64,000 nucleotides of DNA. It comes from Henriciella sp. (GTDB lineage Bacteria; Pseudomonadota; Alphaproteobacteria; Caulobacterales; Hyphomonadaceae). Below the pieces are notes generated by a model. That model ran no database searches and was not told the DNA's origin. It saw nothing but the letters and a program-made list of their open reading frames with translations. Shown one piece after another: positions 36,222 to 47,444 of the stretch. Within the stretch, counting starts at the first letter, position 1. The number at the start of each line of letters is the position of its first letter. The translations under genes were made by a program, and so were the position numbers. The stretch is taken from contig JABSQB010000011.1 of the NCBI GenBank assembly GCA_013214545.1, forward strand, positions 1-64,000, read 5' to 3'.

Positions 36222-37490
36222 ATGAGATCGATTTTGATCGCTATCGCGGCGCTGTTGGTTGGCGCGTTTGCGGGCGTGTTTTTGTACACGCGCTTCGTGC
36301 CACCGCCGAATGACGTGATTGCCCGGGCGCAGGCCTTCGAAGGCGACAATGACTATTTCTTCCAGAATGCCAGCGAGTTGTATCCAACGCGAACCGTCTC
36401 CGGACCGGAAACCTCGACCCCGCTGCCGAGACTGGATGGGGTTCTGGAAGGCTTCTCGTATGAGTATGAGGGCGTGACCAAGACGCTGGGCGATCTCTAT
36501 ACCGATATGGAGACCTCCGGCCTGATCATCCTGCATGACGGTCAGGTCGTCCATGAAAGCTATGGCCGCGGTGCAGATGCTGGCACCCGCTTCACCACCT
36601 GGTCGCTGGTAAAGTCGATCACATCGACCCTTGTCGGGGTCGCTGTCGCAGATGGCAAAATTGACAGCGTCGATGACCCATTGTCGAAATATCTGCCAGA
36701 GGTCGCAGGCACGGCTTATGACGGCGTGACGATCAAACAGGCGCTGCAAATGTCCTCAGGGGTCCGCTATGATCCGAACCTCTGGGACGGCAAAATGGAT
36801 GATACGGTCGAGTTCATGACGCAAAGTGTCGTGACCGGTCAGAAACCATCTTTCGATCTGGCCATTCGCTATCCACGCGAGAACGATCCAGGCACCGATT
36901 TCAATTACAATACCGCAGAAAGCCAGGTCCTGCTGGAGCTGATCCGCCGCGTCAGTGGTATGAACGCCGCGGACTATCTGGAGCAGACCCTGTGGCGCCC
37001 GCTCGGCATGGAACATGATGCCGGTTGGATCATTGACGCAGCTGGTGCGGACGGCGCTGAAATAGGCGGCGCCATGTTTAACGCTGCGCTGCGCGACTGG
37101 GCCCGTTTCGGTGTATTTGTCGAACAGGGCGGGGTCTGGAATGGCGCGCAGATCCTCCCCGCGGACTGGGTCGACCGCGCGACCGTTTCAGACGAGCCGC
37201 ACCTGAAGCCGGGAGAGGTTCATCCCAATCCAAATCGCGGCTATGCTTGGCACTGGTGGACCTATGCCGATGGCACATTCACGGCCTCCGGCGCGAATGG
37301 CCAAACCCTCTATATCGATCGCGAGAATGATATTGTTGTGGCCCGCTCAAGCGCCTGGCCGGAAGGCTATGTCCGCGAACATGATGATCAGAGCTTTGCC
37401 ATGTACAAGGCGCTCGCCGCCTGGTTCGCGCGTGAGGTAGAAGACGCGGGCTCTCCCGAAGGAGAGATCAGCGCCGCGGAAGCGCCTTAA
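36222..37490 (+). CDS. Serine beta-lactamase-like hydrolase (class C fold)
   Basis: A 422-residue membrane-anchored or exported penicillin-binding-protein-fold hydrolase. The N-terminal hydrophobic segment (4-21) is an uncleaved anchor or signal. The catalytic SxxK is Ser128-x-x-Lys131 in WSLVKSITS, and the second motif is Tyr229 in NYNTAES. A late SGANGQTLYID replaces the KTG triad. Members cleave esters, D-peptides or oligomers such as 6-aminohexanoate dimers. Resistance activity is not implied. It is inserted between yqeY and dnaG. Confidence 0.85.
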   Translation: MRSILIAIAALLVGAFAGVFLYTRFVPPPNDVIARAQAFEGDNDYFFQNASELYPTRTVSGPETSTPLPRLDGVLEGFSYEYEGVTKTLGDLYTDMETSGLIILHDGQVVHESYGRGADAGTRFTTWSLVKSITSTLVGVAVADGKIDSVDDPLSKYLPEVAGTAYDGVTIKQALQMSSGVRYDPNLWDGKMDDTVEFMTQSVVTGQKPSFDLAIRYPRENDPGTDFNYNTAESQVLLELIRRVSGMNAADYLEQTLWRPLGMEHDAGWIIDAAGADGAEIGGAMFNAALRDWARFGVFVEQGGVWNGAQILPADWVDRATVSDEPHLKPGEVHPNPNRGYAWHWWTYADGTFTASGANGQTLYIDRENDIVVARSSAWPEGYVREHDDQSFAMYKALAAWFAREVEDAGSPEGEISAAEAP

Positions 37491-38260
37491 GCGGCAATCA
37501 CGAACCGGTTGCGACCTTCATCCTTGGCGTCATAGAGCGCATCGTCCGCGCGTGTCATGACAGAGCGAACGGTATCGCGCGGGTGGGCGATGCCGACGCC
37601 GACGCTCGCCGAGACCTGGATGCGATGCTCGAGATAGGCGCATGGCTTAGACGCAACGCGGTGGCGGATCGCTTCGGCGTAATGGTAGATCTGAGATATG
37701 TCGGCATACGGCAGTAGAACCGCGAACTCCTCACCGCCGAGCCGCGCGACCATGGCCTCTTCCGGCAGCGCCAGCACGATTTGTTGCGAAGCATGGATCA
37801 GCACTTCGTCGCCCGCCTCATGGCCATAGGCATCATTGACCTTCTTGAAGTGGTCTAGGTCGATGATGAAGATAGACAGCCCATGATATTCCAGATCAAC
37901 CGTTTCAAACCGGTGCCGAGCCTCTTGCATGAAGGCGCGGCGATTGGCGAGGCGGGTCATCTCGTCTGTATGCGCAAGGTGGAAGATACGCAGCATCCGG
38001 CGATGGTTCATGATGCTCTGAAAGCCGATTATTGAGGTACAAAGCGGCACGATGATCAGCGGCAGAATGGTCGCTGTGCGCAGCGCGCGCTGATGGATGT
38101 ATGGCTCATAATGGCGGGTCGTGAACCAGGTTGCAGCCACGGCGATCACAGTCGCAATCACGAGCATGATCGCGGCGACCATGATCAGATTCGACGCAAA
38201 CTCACGTTCGCTCGGGACGGATCGGATTTCGTTCTTCTGTTTCACATGCTTTTCCACCAC
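37487..38260 (-). CDS. Membrane-bound diguanylate cyclase (GGDEF)
   Basis: A protein of at least 257 residues. Two membrane helices in the N-terminal half (LIMVAAIMLVIATVIAVAA, and a stretch containing ILPLIIVPLCTSIIGF) are followed by a complete GGDEF domain. The active-site loop is GGEEF in RLGGEEFAVLLP, with FIIDLDHFKKVNDAYGHEAG upstream. It makes c-di-GMP, relevant to the motile/sessile switch. No RxxD inhibitory site is seen just before GGEEF. The start is uncertain: GTG 38260 is chosen here, but the frame stays open to GTG 38353. Stops overlap the serine hydrolase by TTAA. Confidence 0.85.
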   Translation of the reverse strand: MVEKHVKQKNEIRSVPSEREFASNLIMVAAIMLVIATVIAVAATWFTTRHYEPYIHQRALRTATILPLIIVPLCTSIIGFQSIMNHRRMLRIFHLAHTDEMTRLANRRAFMQEARHRFETVDLEYHGLSIFIIDLDHFKKVNDAYGHEAGDEVLIHASQQIVLALPEEAMVARLGGEEFAVLLPYADISQIYHYAEAIRHRVASKPCAYLEHRIQVSASVGVGIAHPRDTVRSVMTRADDALYDAKDEGRNRFVIAA

Positions 38261-38458
38261 GCCCGACTTTAGCCTGAGCAAGCTAGAATACGGTTTCCGC
38301 ACTCCGTGAAATTTGATCGAACTGCCGATTTTTGTGGTCTTTTTGTGTGACACTGAGACCCAACCGGCATGACAAACGCGTCATCTCGCTAAAAAGCGCG
38401 ATGCGAATTCTTAACACCGCCGCTTCGCGCTGCGCCTCAGGCAGGGTATAGGAATCAG

Positions 38459-40282
38459 ATGAGCGCCCCAATCCGCATCCCTGAAGGCTTTGTCGACGAG
38501 CTGAAAGCCCGCATCCGGCCATCGGAAGTGATTGGTCGCAAGGTGAAGCTGAAGAAGCAGGGTAAGGAATGGGTCGGCCTGTCGCCGTTCACCAACGAGA
38601 AAACGCCAAGCTTCTATGTCAATGATCAGAAGAAGATCTTCAAATGCTTCTCCTCCGGCATTGGCGGCGACGTCATCTCCTTCGTTATGGAGACCGAGCG
38701 CCTGTCTTTTATGGAGGCGGTTGAGAAACTGGCCGACGAAGCCGGCATGCAATTGCCCAAGGCGACGCCGGAAAGCCAGGAGCAATATGATCGCCGTCTG
38801 CGCCTCATCGCGGCGTGTGAGGCTGCGGCAGCCTTCTATGAGGAACGCCTTCGCGCCAGCGAGGGGACCGAAGCGCGGTCTTATCTTGAGGGCCGCGGCC
38901 TGAAACCAAACACATGGGGCAAGTACCGCCTCGGTTACAGCCCGGATGATTGGCGCAAGACGTTTGAGCATCTGAAGTCAAAAGGCTTTTCCCGAAGTGA
39001 GATCATCGAAGCCGGGCTCGCGGTTGAAAAGGATGGCGGCGGCGAACCCTATGACAGGTTCCGCGGACGGCTGATGTTTCCGATTGAGGATGCCCGCGGT
39101 CAGGTCATCGCCTTTGGCGGCCGGGCCCTGCAGCCGGATGCCAAGCCGAAATATCTCAACTCCTCAGACACGCCGCTGTTTCACAAGTCGCGCGTGCTTT
39201 ATCGCTACAAGGCGGCGCGCGAGGCCTTTGGCAGCACTGATGAAGGCGGGTTGATCGTCTGCGAAGGCTATATGGATGTCATCGCCTTGTGCGAGGCAGG
39301 CTTTGGACACGCTGTGGCGCCGCTGGGGACAGCGCTGACCGAAGAGCAGCTTGGCTTGTTGTGGCGGGCGGGGCCAGAACCGATCCTGTGCTTTGACGGC
39401 GACCGCGCCGGTCTTGGCGCTGCCTATCGGTCGATTGAGCGCGCCTTGCCTGGTCTGCAACCGGGGCGCAGCGTGTTCTTCTGTCTGCTTTCGGACGGCA
39501 TGGACCCGGATGATCTGATCCGCGAACGCGGGCCGGGCGCGATGGGCAAACTGCTCGACAATGCTCTGCCGCTGGTCGAAGTGCTGTGGCGGCGAGAGCG
39601 CGATGCCGAAGCGGTCGATACACCAGAGCGGCAGGCGGGCCTGGAACAACGCTTGATGCAAGCGGCAAGCGCCATACAGCATGGTGCAGTGAAGGGCGCG
39701 TATGAGCGCGAACTGAAAGCCCGAATGCGGGATTATCTCTGGCAGTTACGATCTGCTGGACGAGGCACTGGTCGCCCGCCGCCGCGCGGTGGCAAAAGAC
39801 TGGATTCCTCGCTGCGCGGGGGTGCCCCTGCCAAGACCCGAGGGCTCGGCCTGATTGTGCGGGCCGTAGACCACCACCACCTTGCCGAGATTGGATTTGA
39901 GGCGCTGGCTGTTGCAGATTTGCCAGATCCCGACGTTTCCGCCATTCGAGACGCCCTGATCAGCCAAAATACTGCAGAATCAGGTGTTGACCGCAAGGGA
40001 CTCAGCGACCATTTAGAGAGCGTTGGAAAATCGCGCGCTGCAGAACTGCTAACAACTTATCCCGACACCCCAGAGTATGCCCGCGGAGGGCCAGAGGAAC
40101 GGGAATGGCTGATCGCCCTGGAACAGTATGCACGCCCGGAAGGTACGGAAGGGTCCGGCCGCAATTCTGGTGAGGCTTTTGCCACCCCGGAGGACGCGCG
40201 TTACCGGCACCGTTTGGTATCAGAGAGAAGGGCTCGCACAGCGCGTCTCAATGAGGCAGCGGAGAAAGCAGATCAGGATTGA
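38459..40282 (+). CDS. dnaG: DNA primase with degenerate zinc motif
   Basis: A 607-residue DnaG that makes RNA primers for replication. The N-terminal zinc-domain fold is recognisable (GLSPFTNEKTPSFYVNDQ, then FKCFSSGIGGDVISF). Only one of the four usual ligands remains: Ser42, Thr45, Cys63, Ser66 replace Cys, His, Cys, Cys. TOPRIM residues are intact: Glu269 in CEGYMDV and Asp313/Asp315 in FDGDRAG. FRGRLMFPIEDARGQVIAFG lies in the RNA polymerase domain. The C-terminal helicase-binding region from about 430 is divergent and basic/Pro-rich at first. rpoD follows after 63 bases. Confidence 0.95.
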   Translation: MSAPIRIPEGFVDELKARIRPSEVIGRKVKLKKQGKEWVGLSPFTNEKTPSFYVNDQKKIFKCFSSGIGGDVISFVMETERLSFMEAVEKLADEAGMQLPKATPESQEQYDRRLRLIAACEAAAAFYEERLRASEGTEARSYLEGRGLKPNTWGKYRLGYSPDDWRKTFEHLKSKGFSRSEIIEAGLAVEKDGGGEPYDRFRGRLMFPIEDARGQVIAFGGRALQPDAKPKYLNSSDTPLFHKSRVLYRYKAAREAFGSTDEGGLIVCEGYMDVIALCEAGFGHAVAPLGTALTEEQLGLLWRAGPEPILCFDGDRAGLGAAYRSIERALPGLQPGRSVFFCLLSDGMDPDDLIRERGPGAMGKLLDNALPLVEVLWRRERDAEAVDTPERQAGLEQRLMQAASAIQHGAVKGAYERELKARMRDYLWQLRSAGRGTGRPPPRGGKRLDSSLRGGAPAKTRGLGLIVRAVDHHHLAEIGFEALAVADLPDPDVSAIRDALISQNTAESGVDRKGLSDHLESVGKSRAAELLTTYPDTPEYARGGPEEREWLIALEQYARPEGTEGSGRNSGEAFATPEDARYRHRLVSERRARTARLNEAAEKADQD

Positions 40283-40345
40283 TCCGGCTTTAACGGGATA
40301 AAAAGTGTAAGCTGCGATGCGGCTCGCAGCGGACAGGAGCAATAC

Positions 40346-42280
<1,935 letters not shown>

Positions 42281-42290
42281 ATCAAACTGA

Positions 42291-42316
42291 AAAAGCGGCT
42301 TTCGGGCCGCTTTTTT
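42291..42316 (+). terminator. Intrinsic terminator after rpoD
   Basis: AAAAGCGGC (42291-42299), loop TTTCGG, GCCGCTTTT (42306-42314), run of six T. Strong hairpin ending the dnaG-rpoD transcript and lying 20 bases before yjbQ. Confidence 0.9.
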
Positions 42317-42336
42317 GTTGAGGCATTGAGGGCGTC

Positions 42337-42897
42337 ATGCAGGCGACATTCGAACTCTCGACGACGGGTCCGGGGCTGTATGAGTTTACCCGCGACGTGC
42401 AAGCCTTTGTTCGGGGCGAGCGTGTCGGGGCTGGGCTTCTGACCCTGTTCTGTCAGCACACCTCATGCTCGCTGGTGATCCAGGAAAATGCCGATCCGGA
42501 TGTTCAGCGCGATCTGAACGCATTCTTCAAGCGTTTGGTGCCGGATGCGGATGACCCGTCTATGGCCTATCTGGTCCACCGGGCCGAGGGACCGGATGAC
42601 ATGCCCGCGCATATCAAGGCGGCATTGACGCAAACCTCGCTCTCGGTCCCGATTTCGGACGGGCAACTTGCGCTCGGTACCTGGCAGGGCGTGTACCTGT
42701 TCGAACATCGCGACCGCCCGCACAAACGCCGCGTCGTAGCGCACCTCAGCGCTCAAGCATCAGCCAGTTTGAACCGCTTTTCCCAGAACACTGCATTCGG
42801 CCAGTTGAGGAAAAGCAGACCGCCAGCAAACGGGCCGAGCGGGGTCGTCAAAGCGGCGAGCGCAGTCAGGGCGGCGATGATCATCTCACCGCGATAG
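42337..42897 (+). CDS. YjbQ/UPF0047 family protein with run-on C-terminus
   Basis: A 186-residue frame. Residues 1-138 are a complete YjbQ-type domain (secondary thiamine-phosphate synthase activity reported for the family). It has CQHTSCSLVIQENADPDVQRDL (His41 region), then DDMPAHIKAALT and the closing GTWQGVYLFEHRDRPHKRRV. Family members are about 140 residues long. Here the frame continues 48 more residues of low-complexity basic sequence, all antisense to the end of the TMEM175 gene. The natural stop seems lost. A one-base shift near 42745 would meet a TGA around 42769, so either the tail is translated or a frameshift exists. Confidence 0.82.
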   Translation: MQATFELSTTGPGLYEFTRDVQAFVRGERVGAGLLTLFCQHTSCSLVIQENADPDVQRDLNAFFKRLVPDADDPSMAYLVHRAEGPDDMPAHIKAALTQTSLSVPISDGQLALGTWQGVYLFEHRDRPHKRRVVAHLSAQASASLNRFSQNTAFGQLRKSRPPANGPSGVVKAASAVRAAMIISPR

Positions 42898-43463
42898 GTC
42901 CACATGGTGCGTTTGGTCAGTCGCTGCTCATTCTCGCTGAGGCTCAACATGTCCGATTTTCGCAGCGCATGCTGGTACATCAGACTGGTGAGCAAGATGA
43001 TCACCGAATAGCCAGCATTAAATATAGCGACGCCGCGCGCAGAGTTGCGGAAATCCATGTCGGTTTCCATCAGCCGGGTCGCATCTGCCGTGAACTGAAA
43101 AATCACATAGCCGAACAGGCTGTCGAAAATGAAGCGCAGCGGATAGGCGACGAACAAGACCAGCAAAAGCAGAATGGAATTGATCACGACAATTGGCGTG
43201 TCCGCCAATCCATAGCGCCTGAAGAACGTGAAATGCGCATTCCAGATCATGAACAAGATCGCGAACGCCGCCGTGACCGGCACGATATTGATCAGGAACT
43301 CGATCAGCTCGTCAAAATTGGCCGGCGGTGCATCCGTCAGCAGCAACATGCCGAGCGCGAGGGCAAACACGATGTCAGACAGGTTCTCGAGCCGGGTCAC
43401 GTTCTGGCCGCGCCACTCAAAATGCGGATCATGGTCCAGGTGTTTGGCGAGTGTTTCACGCAT
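42753..43463 (-). CDS. TMEM175-like potassium channel (DUF1211)
   Basis: A 236-residue protein with six hydrophobic segments. The first carries RLENLSDIVFALALGMLLL, matching the bacterial TMEM175 signature RxxxFSDxxxA, although the key Phe is Leu here. Family members form K+-selective pores lacking a TVGYG filter. The middle segments include IVVINSILLLLVLFVAYPL and GVAIFNAGYSVIILLTSL. The last 145 bases overlap the yjbQ frame on the opposite strand. A CATGGC-type start at 43463 has AGGAGG upstream on the minus strand. Confidence 0.78.
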   Translation of the reverse strand: MRETLAKHLDHDPHFEWRGQNVTRLENLSDIVFALALGMLLLTDAPPANFDELIEFLINIVPVTAAFAILFMIWNAHFTFFRRYGLADTPIVVINSILLLLVLFVAYPLRFIFDSLFGYVIFQFTADATRLMETDMDFRNSARGVAIFNAGYSVIILLTSLMYQHALRKSDMLSLSENEQRLTKRTMWTYRGEMIIAALTALAALTTPLGPFAGGLLFLNWPNAVFWEKRFKLADA

Positions 43464-43505
43464 GGCAGGCCCCTCCTGCAGAAGAGACTAGCGCGCTCCG
43501 CTCAA

Positions 43506-43537
43506 AGAAAAACCCCGGCCATTCAGGACCGGGGTTT
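43506..43537 (-). terminator. Terminator of the etfBA transcript
   Basis: Read on the minus strand: AAACCCCGG, short loop containing TCCTGAATGG, CCGGGGTTTTTC. The T-run is downstream in the etfA direction, 24 bases after the etfA stop. Confidence 0.85.
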
Positions 43538-43560
43538 CATCAATTGGGTTTGGCAGAAAC

Positions 43561-44490
43561 CTACAGCGCGTCGGTAAGTTCCGGCACGGCGTTGAACAGG
43601 TCTGCAACCAGGCCATAATCGGCAACCTGGAAGATCGGGGCTTCCTCATCCTTGTTGATGGCAACAATGATCTTGGAGTCCTTCATGCCGGCCAGGTGCT
43701 GGATCGCGCCGGAAATGCCGACAGCGATGTAAAGCTCTGGGGCAACGATCTTGCCGGTCTGACCGACCTGATAATCGTTCGGAGCATAGCCCGCGTCGAC
43801 GGCCGCGCGCGAGGCACCAACCGCAGCGCCGAGCTTGTCCGCCAGCGGGTTCATCAGACGCTCAAACTCTTCTGCAGAGCCGAGGGCGCGGCCACCAGAC
43901 ACGATGCGCTTGGCAGCGGTGAGTTCCGGGCGATCGCTTTCGACAATTTCTTCAGAGACGAAAGCTGACTTGAACGGACCAACTGGCGCATCAACGGTTT
44001 CAACCGCGGCTGAACCGCCTGTGCCTGCTGCGTCAAAGGCGGTACCGCGAACGGTGACGACTTTTTTCGCATCAGCAGACTTAACCGTCATGATGGCGTT
44101 ACCGGCATAGATGGGGCGCACGAACGTGTCCTGCCCCTCAATACCAATAATGTCAGACAGCTGCATCACATCGAGCTTGGCTGCGATGCGTGGGGTCACG
44201 TTCTTGCCCATCGTGGTGGCAGGCGCGAATAGCGCGTCATAGCCATCCATCAGTGGAACAATCAGTGCTTCCATCGCTTCGGCGAGTTGCTTTTCATAAG
44301 CGTCGCCATCGGCGTGCAGCACTTTGCGAACACCGTCGATGCCAGCAGCAGCCGCAGCAACATCGCCAGCGCCTTTACCGGCGACCAGCACATCGACATC
44401 GCCGCCAAAGGTTTTCGCAGCAGTTACGGTTTTTGCGGTTGCATCAGACAGAGCCGCATTATCGTGATCAGCAATTACAAGAACAGCCAT
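43561..44490 (-). CDS. etfA: Electron transfer flavoprotein alpha subunit
   Basis: A 309-residue FAD-binding subunit of ETF, which carries electrons from acyl-CoA dehydrogenases to ETF-ubiquinone oxidoreductase. The C-terminal FAD signature reads [20 protein letters not shown] and continues [35 protein letters not shown] and [13 protein letters not shown] are also typical. It starts one base inside the etfB stop (TAATG). The acyl-CoA dehydrogenases at 23-26 kb are the obvious electron donors. Confidence 0.97.
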   Translation of the reverse strand: MAVLVIADHDNAALSDATAKTVTAAKTFGGDVDVLVAGKGAGDVAAAAAGIDGVRKVLHADGDAYEKQLAEAMEALIVPLMDGYDALFAPATTMGKNVTPRIAAKLDVMQLSDIIGIEGQDTFVRPIYAGNAIMTVKSADAKKVVTVRGTAFDAAGTGGSAAVETVDAPVGPFKSAFVSEEIVESDRPELTAAKRIVSGGRALGSAEEFERLMNPLADKLGAAVGASRAAVDAGYAPNDYQVGQTGKIVAPELYIAVGISGAIQHLAGMKDSKIIVAINKDEEAPIFQVADYGLVADLFNAVPELTDAL

Positions 44491-45236
44491 TATACAGCTC
44501 CCGCAGATTTGAGTTTCTCGACCAGCGTGGCGACGTCTTCGACTTTCTCACCGGCTTCGCGCACAGGCGGCTCGGTGACTTTGACCACGGTCAGGCGCGG
44601 CGAGATGTCGACGCCATAATCGCCAGGCTCTTTCATATCGATCGGCTTTTTCTTCGCCTTCATGATGTTTGGCAGAGACGCATAACGCGGCTCATTCAGG
44701 CGCAGGTCGGTGGTGACGATGGCCGGGCCATCAAGTGCTACGGTCTGCAGACCGCCATCAACTTCGCGGGTCACGTTGACCTTGCCGCCTTCAGCTTTGA
44801 CTTCAGAGGCAAACGTTCCTTGCGGCCAGCCGAGCAGCGCGCCCAGCATCTGACCGGTCTGGTTGCTGTCATCGTCGATTGCCTGCTTGCCGAGGATGAC
44901 CATGTCCGGGCTTTCCTCTTCGACGACTTTTGCCAGCAGCTTGGCAACGCCCAGCGGCTCAACATCATCGTCAGTCTTGATCAGGATGCCGCGATCTGCG
45001 CCCATGGCAAGAGCAGTACGGATGGTTTCCTGTGCCTGCTGAGGCCCGATCGAAACAGCGACGACTTCAGTCGCGGCTCCGGCCTCTTTCATGCGAACGG
45101 CTTCTTCGACAGAAATCTCATCGAAGGGGTTCATGGACATTTTGACATTGGCCAGATCGACACCGGTCTGGTCCGATTTTACGCGGACCTTTACGTTGTA
45201 GTCGATGACCCGTTTGACAGGCACGAGGACCTTCAT
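44490..45236 (-). CDS. etfB: Electron transfer flavoprotein beta subunit
   Basis: A 248-residue AMP-binding partner of Etf[20 protein letters not shown] opens the protein. [18 protein letters not shown] and the signature loop [19 protein letters not shown] are diagnostic. The KPID tail region near [13 protein letters not shown] is the ETF-beta recognition loop that contacts dehydrogenases. It is the first gene of the etfBA pair. A short palindrome lies upstream at 45309-45324. Confidence 0.97.
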   Translation of the reverse strand: MKVLVPVKRVIDYNVKVRVKSDQTGVDLANVKMSMNPFDEISVEEAVRMKEAGAATEVVAVSIGPQQAQETIRTALAMGADRGILIKTDDDVEPLGVAKLLAKVVEEESPDMVILGKQAIDDDSNQTGQMLGALLGWPQGTFASEVKAEGGKVNVTREVDGGLQTVALDGPAIVTTDLRLNEPRYASLPNIMKAKKKPIDMKEPGDYGVDISPRLTVVKVTEPPVREAGEKVEDVATLVEKLKSAGAV

Positions 45237-45308
45237 CGGCGACTCCCAGAGTTGGCTTGGTTTTTCGTTGCCCCGCAGGTAGCAGGACGGACAAGAAACA
45301 CAAGGCTT

Positions 45309-45324
45309 ACCTTAACGTGAAGGT
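45309..45324. promoter_or_regulatory. Short palindrome upstream of etfB
   Basis: ACCTT (45309-45313), AACGTG, AAGGT (45320-45324). It lies 73-88 bases ahead of the etfB start and shares AACGTGA with the operator at 25161-25180. Possible regulatory site. Confidence 0.35.
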
Positions 45325-45355
45325 CAATATAGCGCGTGTATTTTGTAAGGGCATT

Positions 45356-46408
45356 CTAAAATGCCGCAGGCGACGCGAGGTCAGGGGCCGATAAACACAG
45401 GGCCTGGAAGCGATTTCCCATGTCCGCCGGATCGACCAGACGCTTGATTCCGTCATACAGTGCGTCGGCATCTTTCGGGTGCGATTTGGCGAGCTGATTC
45501 AGCCGGGCTTCCGCGCCGAGGGTGAGAAGGAATCGACTTTGTGACACTGGGCCATGCACGCTCAGTCCAGCGGTCTCTGAGAGGCGTTTCAATCGACCGA
45601 AATCGACATCGCAGGTCAGGTCGCTTGCCCCAGGTGCAGCGAGCGGGTCAATTTGCTCCCCGGTTTTGTAAGACCGCAGCGTGTCGCCGGGCGCAGCGCT
45701 GGCGGGGCCATAATCAACAAACAGCGCGCGACCGGGAGTTTGCGCAAACAGCTCCTGGAGCATATCCGCCAGCGTTTTCAGGCCGGGCTGCAGCTCAACT
45801 TCATTCTGCGTCTCGTCGACATTCGGCGTGAACGCGGCAACTTGATCGCTTAGCCCCATGGCGAGCGCTCCGGCCGCGTCGAGCCCGATCACGCGTTCAT
45901 GCCAGGCCTCGCCGGCCCGCACATATTGCTGCACCGGCAGGCAATCGAGCCATTCATTGGCGATCAGGAGAACCGGGGCGTGCGTGGGAACGTCTTCCGG
46001 GCGGTCCAGAAAAATCGGCGCATTGGCTGCGAACTGCTCGGAGAGATGCGCGCGCAGGACCGGGCTCGGTTCGACAAAGTGGATCTGCATCGCGCTGGCG
46101 AAGCTGGGAACGGACTGAGCCGCGCGGAGGGCGTCTTTCATCAGCGTACCGCGGCCTGGGCCAATCTCGACCAGGGTGAGTTCATCGGGGGCGCCAAGGG
46201 ATTGCCATTCATGCGCGGCCCAGAGCCCGATCAATTCGCCAAACACCTGGCTGATTTCCGGCGCTGTGATGAAGTCACTGCCGAGCCCTGGGCGCGTCGC
46301 ATAATAGCCGTGCTGCCGATCGTGCAGGCAGAGTTCCATATAGGTCGCGATGGAGATCGGGCCGCTGGCCCGGATCATAGCCGTCAGACGATCTTTCAGC
46401 GTGCTCAC
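45356..46408 (-). CDS. MidA/NDUFAF7-like class I SAM methyltransferase
   Basis: A 350-residue member of the DUF185/MidA family, which in mitochondria methylates an arginine of complex I subunit NDUFS2. The opening RASGPISIATYMELCLHDRQ, the SAM loop VEIGPGRGTLMKDAL and FVEPSPVLRAHL with IANEWLDCLPVQQYV are family signatures. GRALFVDYGPA and CDVDFGRLKRL complete the fold. The start GTG 46408 overlaps the lgt stop as GTGA; the frame open to 46507 lies wholly within lgt. The lgt-MidA order is common in alphaproteobacteria (recalled). Confidence 0.9.
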   Translation of the reverse strand: MSTLKDRLTAMIRASGPISIATYMELCLHDRQHGYYATRPGLGSDFITAPEISQVFGELIGLWAAHEWQSLGAPDELTLVEIGPGRGTLMKDALRAAQSVPSFASAMQIHFVEPSPVLRAHLSEQFAANAPIFLDRPEDVPTHAPVLLIANEWLDCLPVQQYVRAGEAWHERVIGLDAAGALAMGLSDQVAAFTPNVDETQNEVELQPGLKTLADMLQELFAQTPGRALFVDYGPASAAPGDTLRSYKTGEQIDPLAAPGASDLTCDVDFGRLKRLSETAGLSVHGPVSQSRFLLTLGAEARLNQLAKSHPKDADALYDGIKRLVDPADMGNRFQALCLSAPDLASPAAF

Positions 46409-47358
46409 GCTTTGGACGTCACGCCGGTGCGTTTGAGTGCATTCCAGACCAGCCAGGCGCCGCCGATCCACATGGGAAGCGACAGGATCTGCCCCATCGT
46501 GATCCACTCCGGCAGGCCCTGCACAAAGGCATCCGGTTCGCGATATTGTTCTGAAACCGTCCGACCGAACGCATAGAAGAGCAGGAACAGACCCGCGATC
46601 AGGCCGGGACGCTCAAGCGCCTTAAACCGCCAGACCATGATCGACAGCACAATGGCCGGGATCAGTCCCTCGAGCACGGCTTCGTAAACCTGGCTCGGAT
46701 AGCGGGCAACTTCGTCACCGCGATAGACCCATTCTCCGGTTTGCCAATTATAGGCGCTGGGGGTTGAACCGGGCACGAAGCCCTGCGGGAAAATCATGCC
46801 CCAGGTGCTGCCTTCCGGCACCGGGCGGCCATACAGTTCGGCATTGATGAAGTTCGCCATGCGGCCGAGAAACAGGCCAATCGGGGTCACAACACCGGCA
46901 ATATCGCCAATCGAGAGCAGTGGCACTCCGCGCTGGCGCGCCACCAGCCAGATCGCGATGGCGACGCCAAGCAAGCCGCCATGGAAGCTCATCCCGCCTT
47001 CCCAGATGCGCAGCAGACTCATTGGGTCGGCCATGGTCTGGTCCCACAGATAGGGCAACTGATAGAACAGGATATAGCCGATCCGCCCGCCAAGAATGAC
47101 GCCGAGCGTCACATAGAAAAGCAGATCATCAATGTCGTCTCTGGTAGCCGGGCTGGTGCCGCCCCACAAAGCCTGGCGCTTAGCGAGGGCCAGCGCATAG
47201 CGCCAACCGATCAGCAGACCGCCAATGTAAGCCAGGGCGTACCAGCGGATTGGGAACTTGCCGAGACCTATGAAGCCGAGGTCAATCTGGAAGATTGCCG
47301 GCGACATTTCCGGAAAGCTAATCGCGGCTTGTTGGGCGGTCATTGCGAGAAGGCTCAT
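46405..47358 (-). CDS. lgt: Prolipoprotein diacylglyceryl transferase
   Basis: A 317-residue integral membrane enzyme that attaches diacylglycerol to the lipobox Cys of prolipoproteins. This window encodes many such proteins (LptE, OmpA-like, GGT, GH5). The Lgt signature GRMANFINAELYGRPVPEGS is clear. RWYALAYIGGLLIGWRYAL and GGMSFHGGLLGV with the essential His are present, and seven hydrophobic segments are visible. Start ATG 47358 has AGGAAAG about 9 bases upstream; the longer frame to 47406 lacks a site. It is divergent from ubiK. Confidence 0.97.
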   Translation of the reverse strand: MSLLAMTAQQAAISFPEMSPAIFQIDLGFIGLGKFPIRWYALAYIGGLLIGWRYALALAKRQALWGGTSPATRDDIDDLLFYVTLGVILGGRIGYILFYQLPYLWDQTMADPMSLLRIWEGGMSFHGGLLGVAIAIWLVARQRGVPLLSIGDIAGVVTPIGLFLGRMANFINAELYGRPVPEGSTWGMIFPQGFVPGSTPSAYNWQTGEWVYRGDEVARYPSQVYEAVLEGLIPAIVLSIMVWRFKALERPGLIAGLFLLFYAFGRTVSEQYREPDAFVQGLPEWITMGQILSLPMWIGGAWLVWNALKRTGVTSKA

Positions 47359-47444
47359 GCGGCGGTCTTTCCTGTCGGCTTTTGCGTTCCCATCTGCTAG
47401 GCACAAATGGTAACAGGTTCAAGACGCGCAGAGGAGTCCGTCAC

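Noticed and set aside
39733-40000. Suspected frameshift in the dnaG C-terminal region (Pro/Arg-rich stretch)
   Set aside because: The frame continues with a plausible helicase-binding region (GLGLIVRAVDHHHLAEIGFEAL), so divergence rather than a break is the simpler reading.
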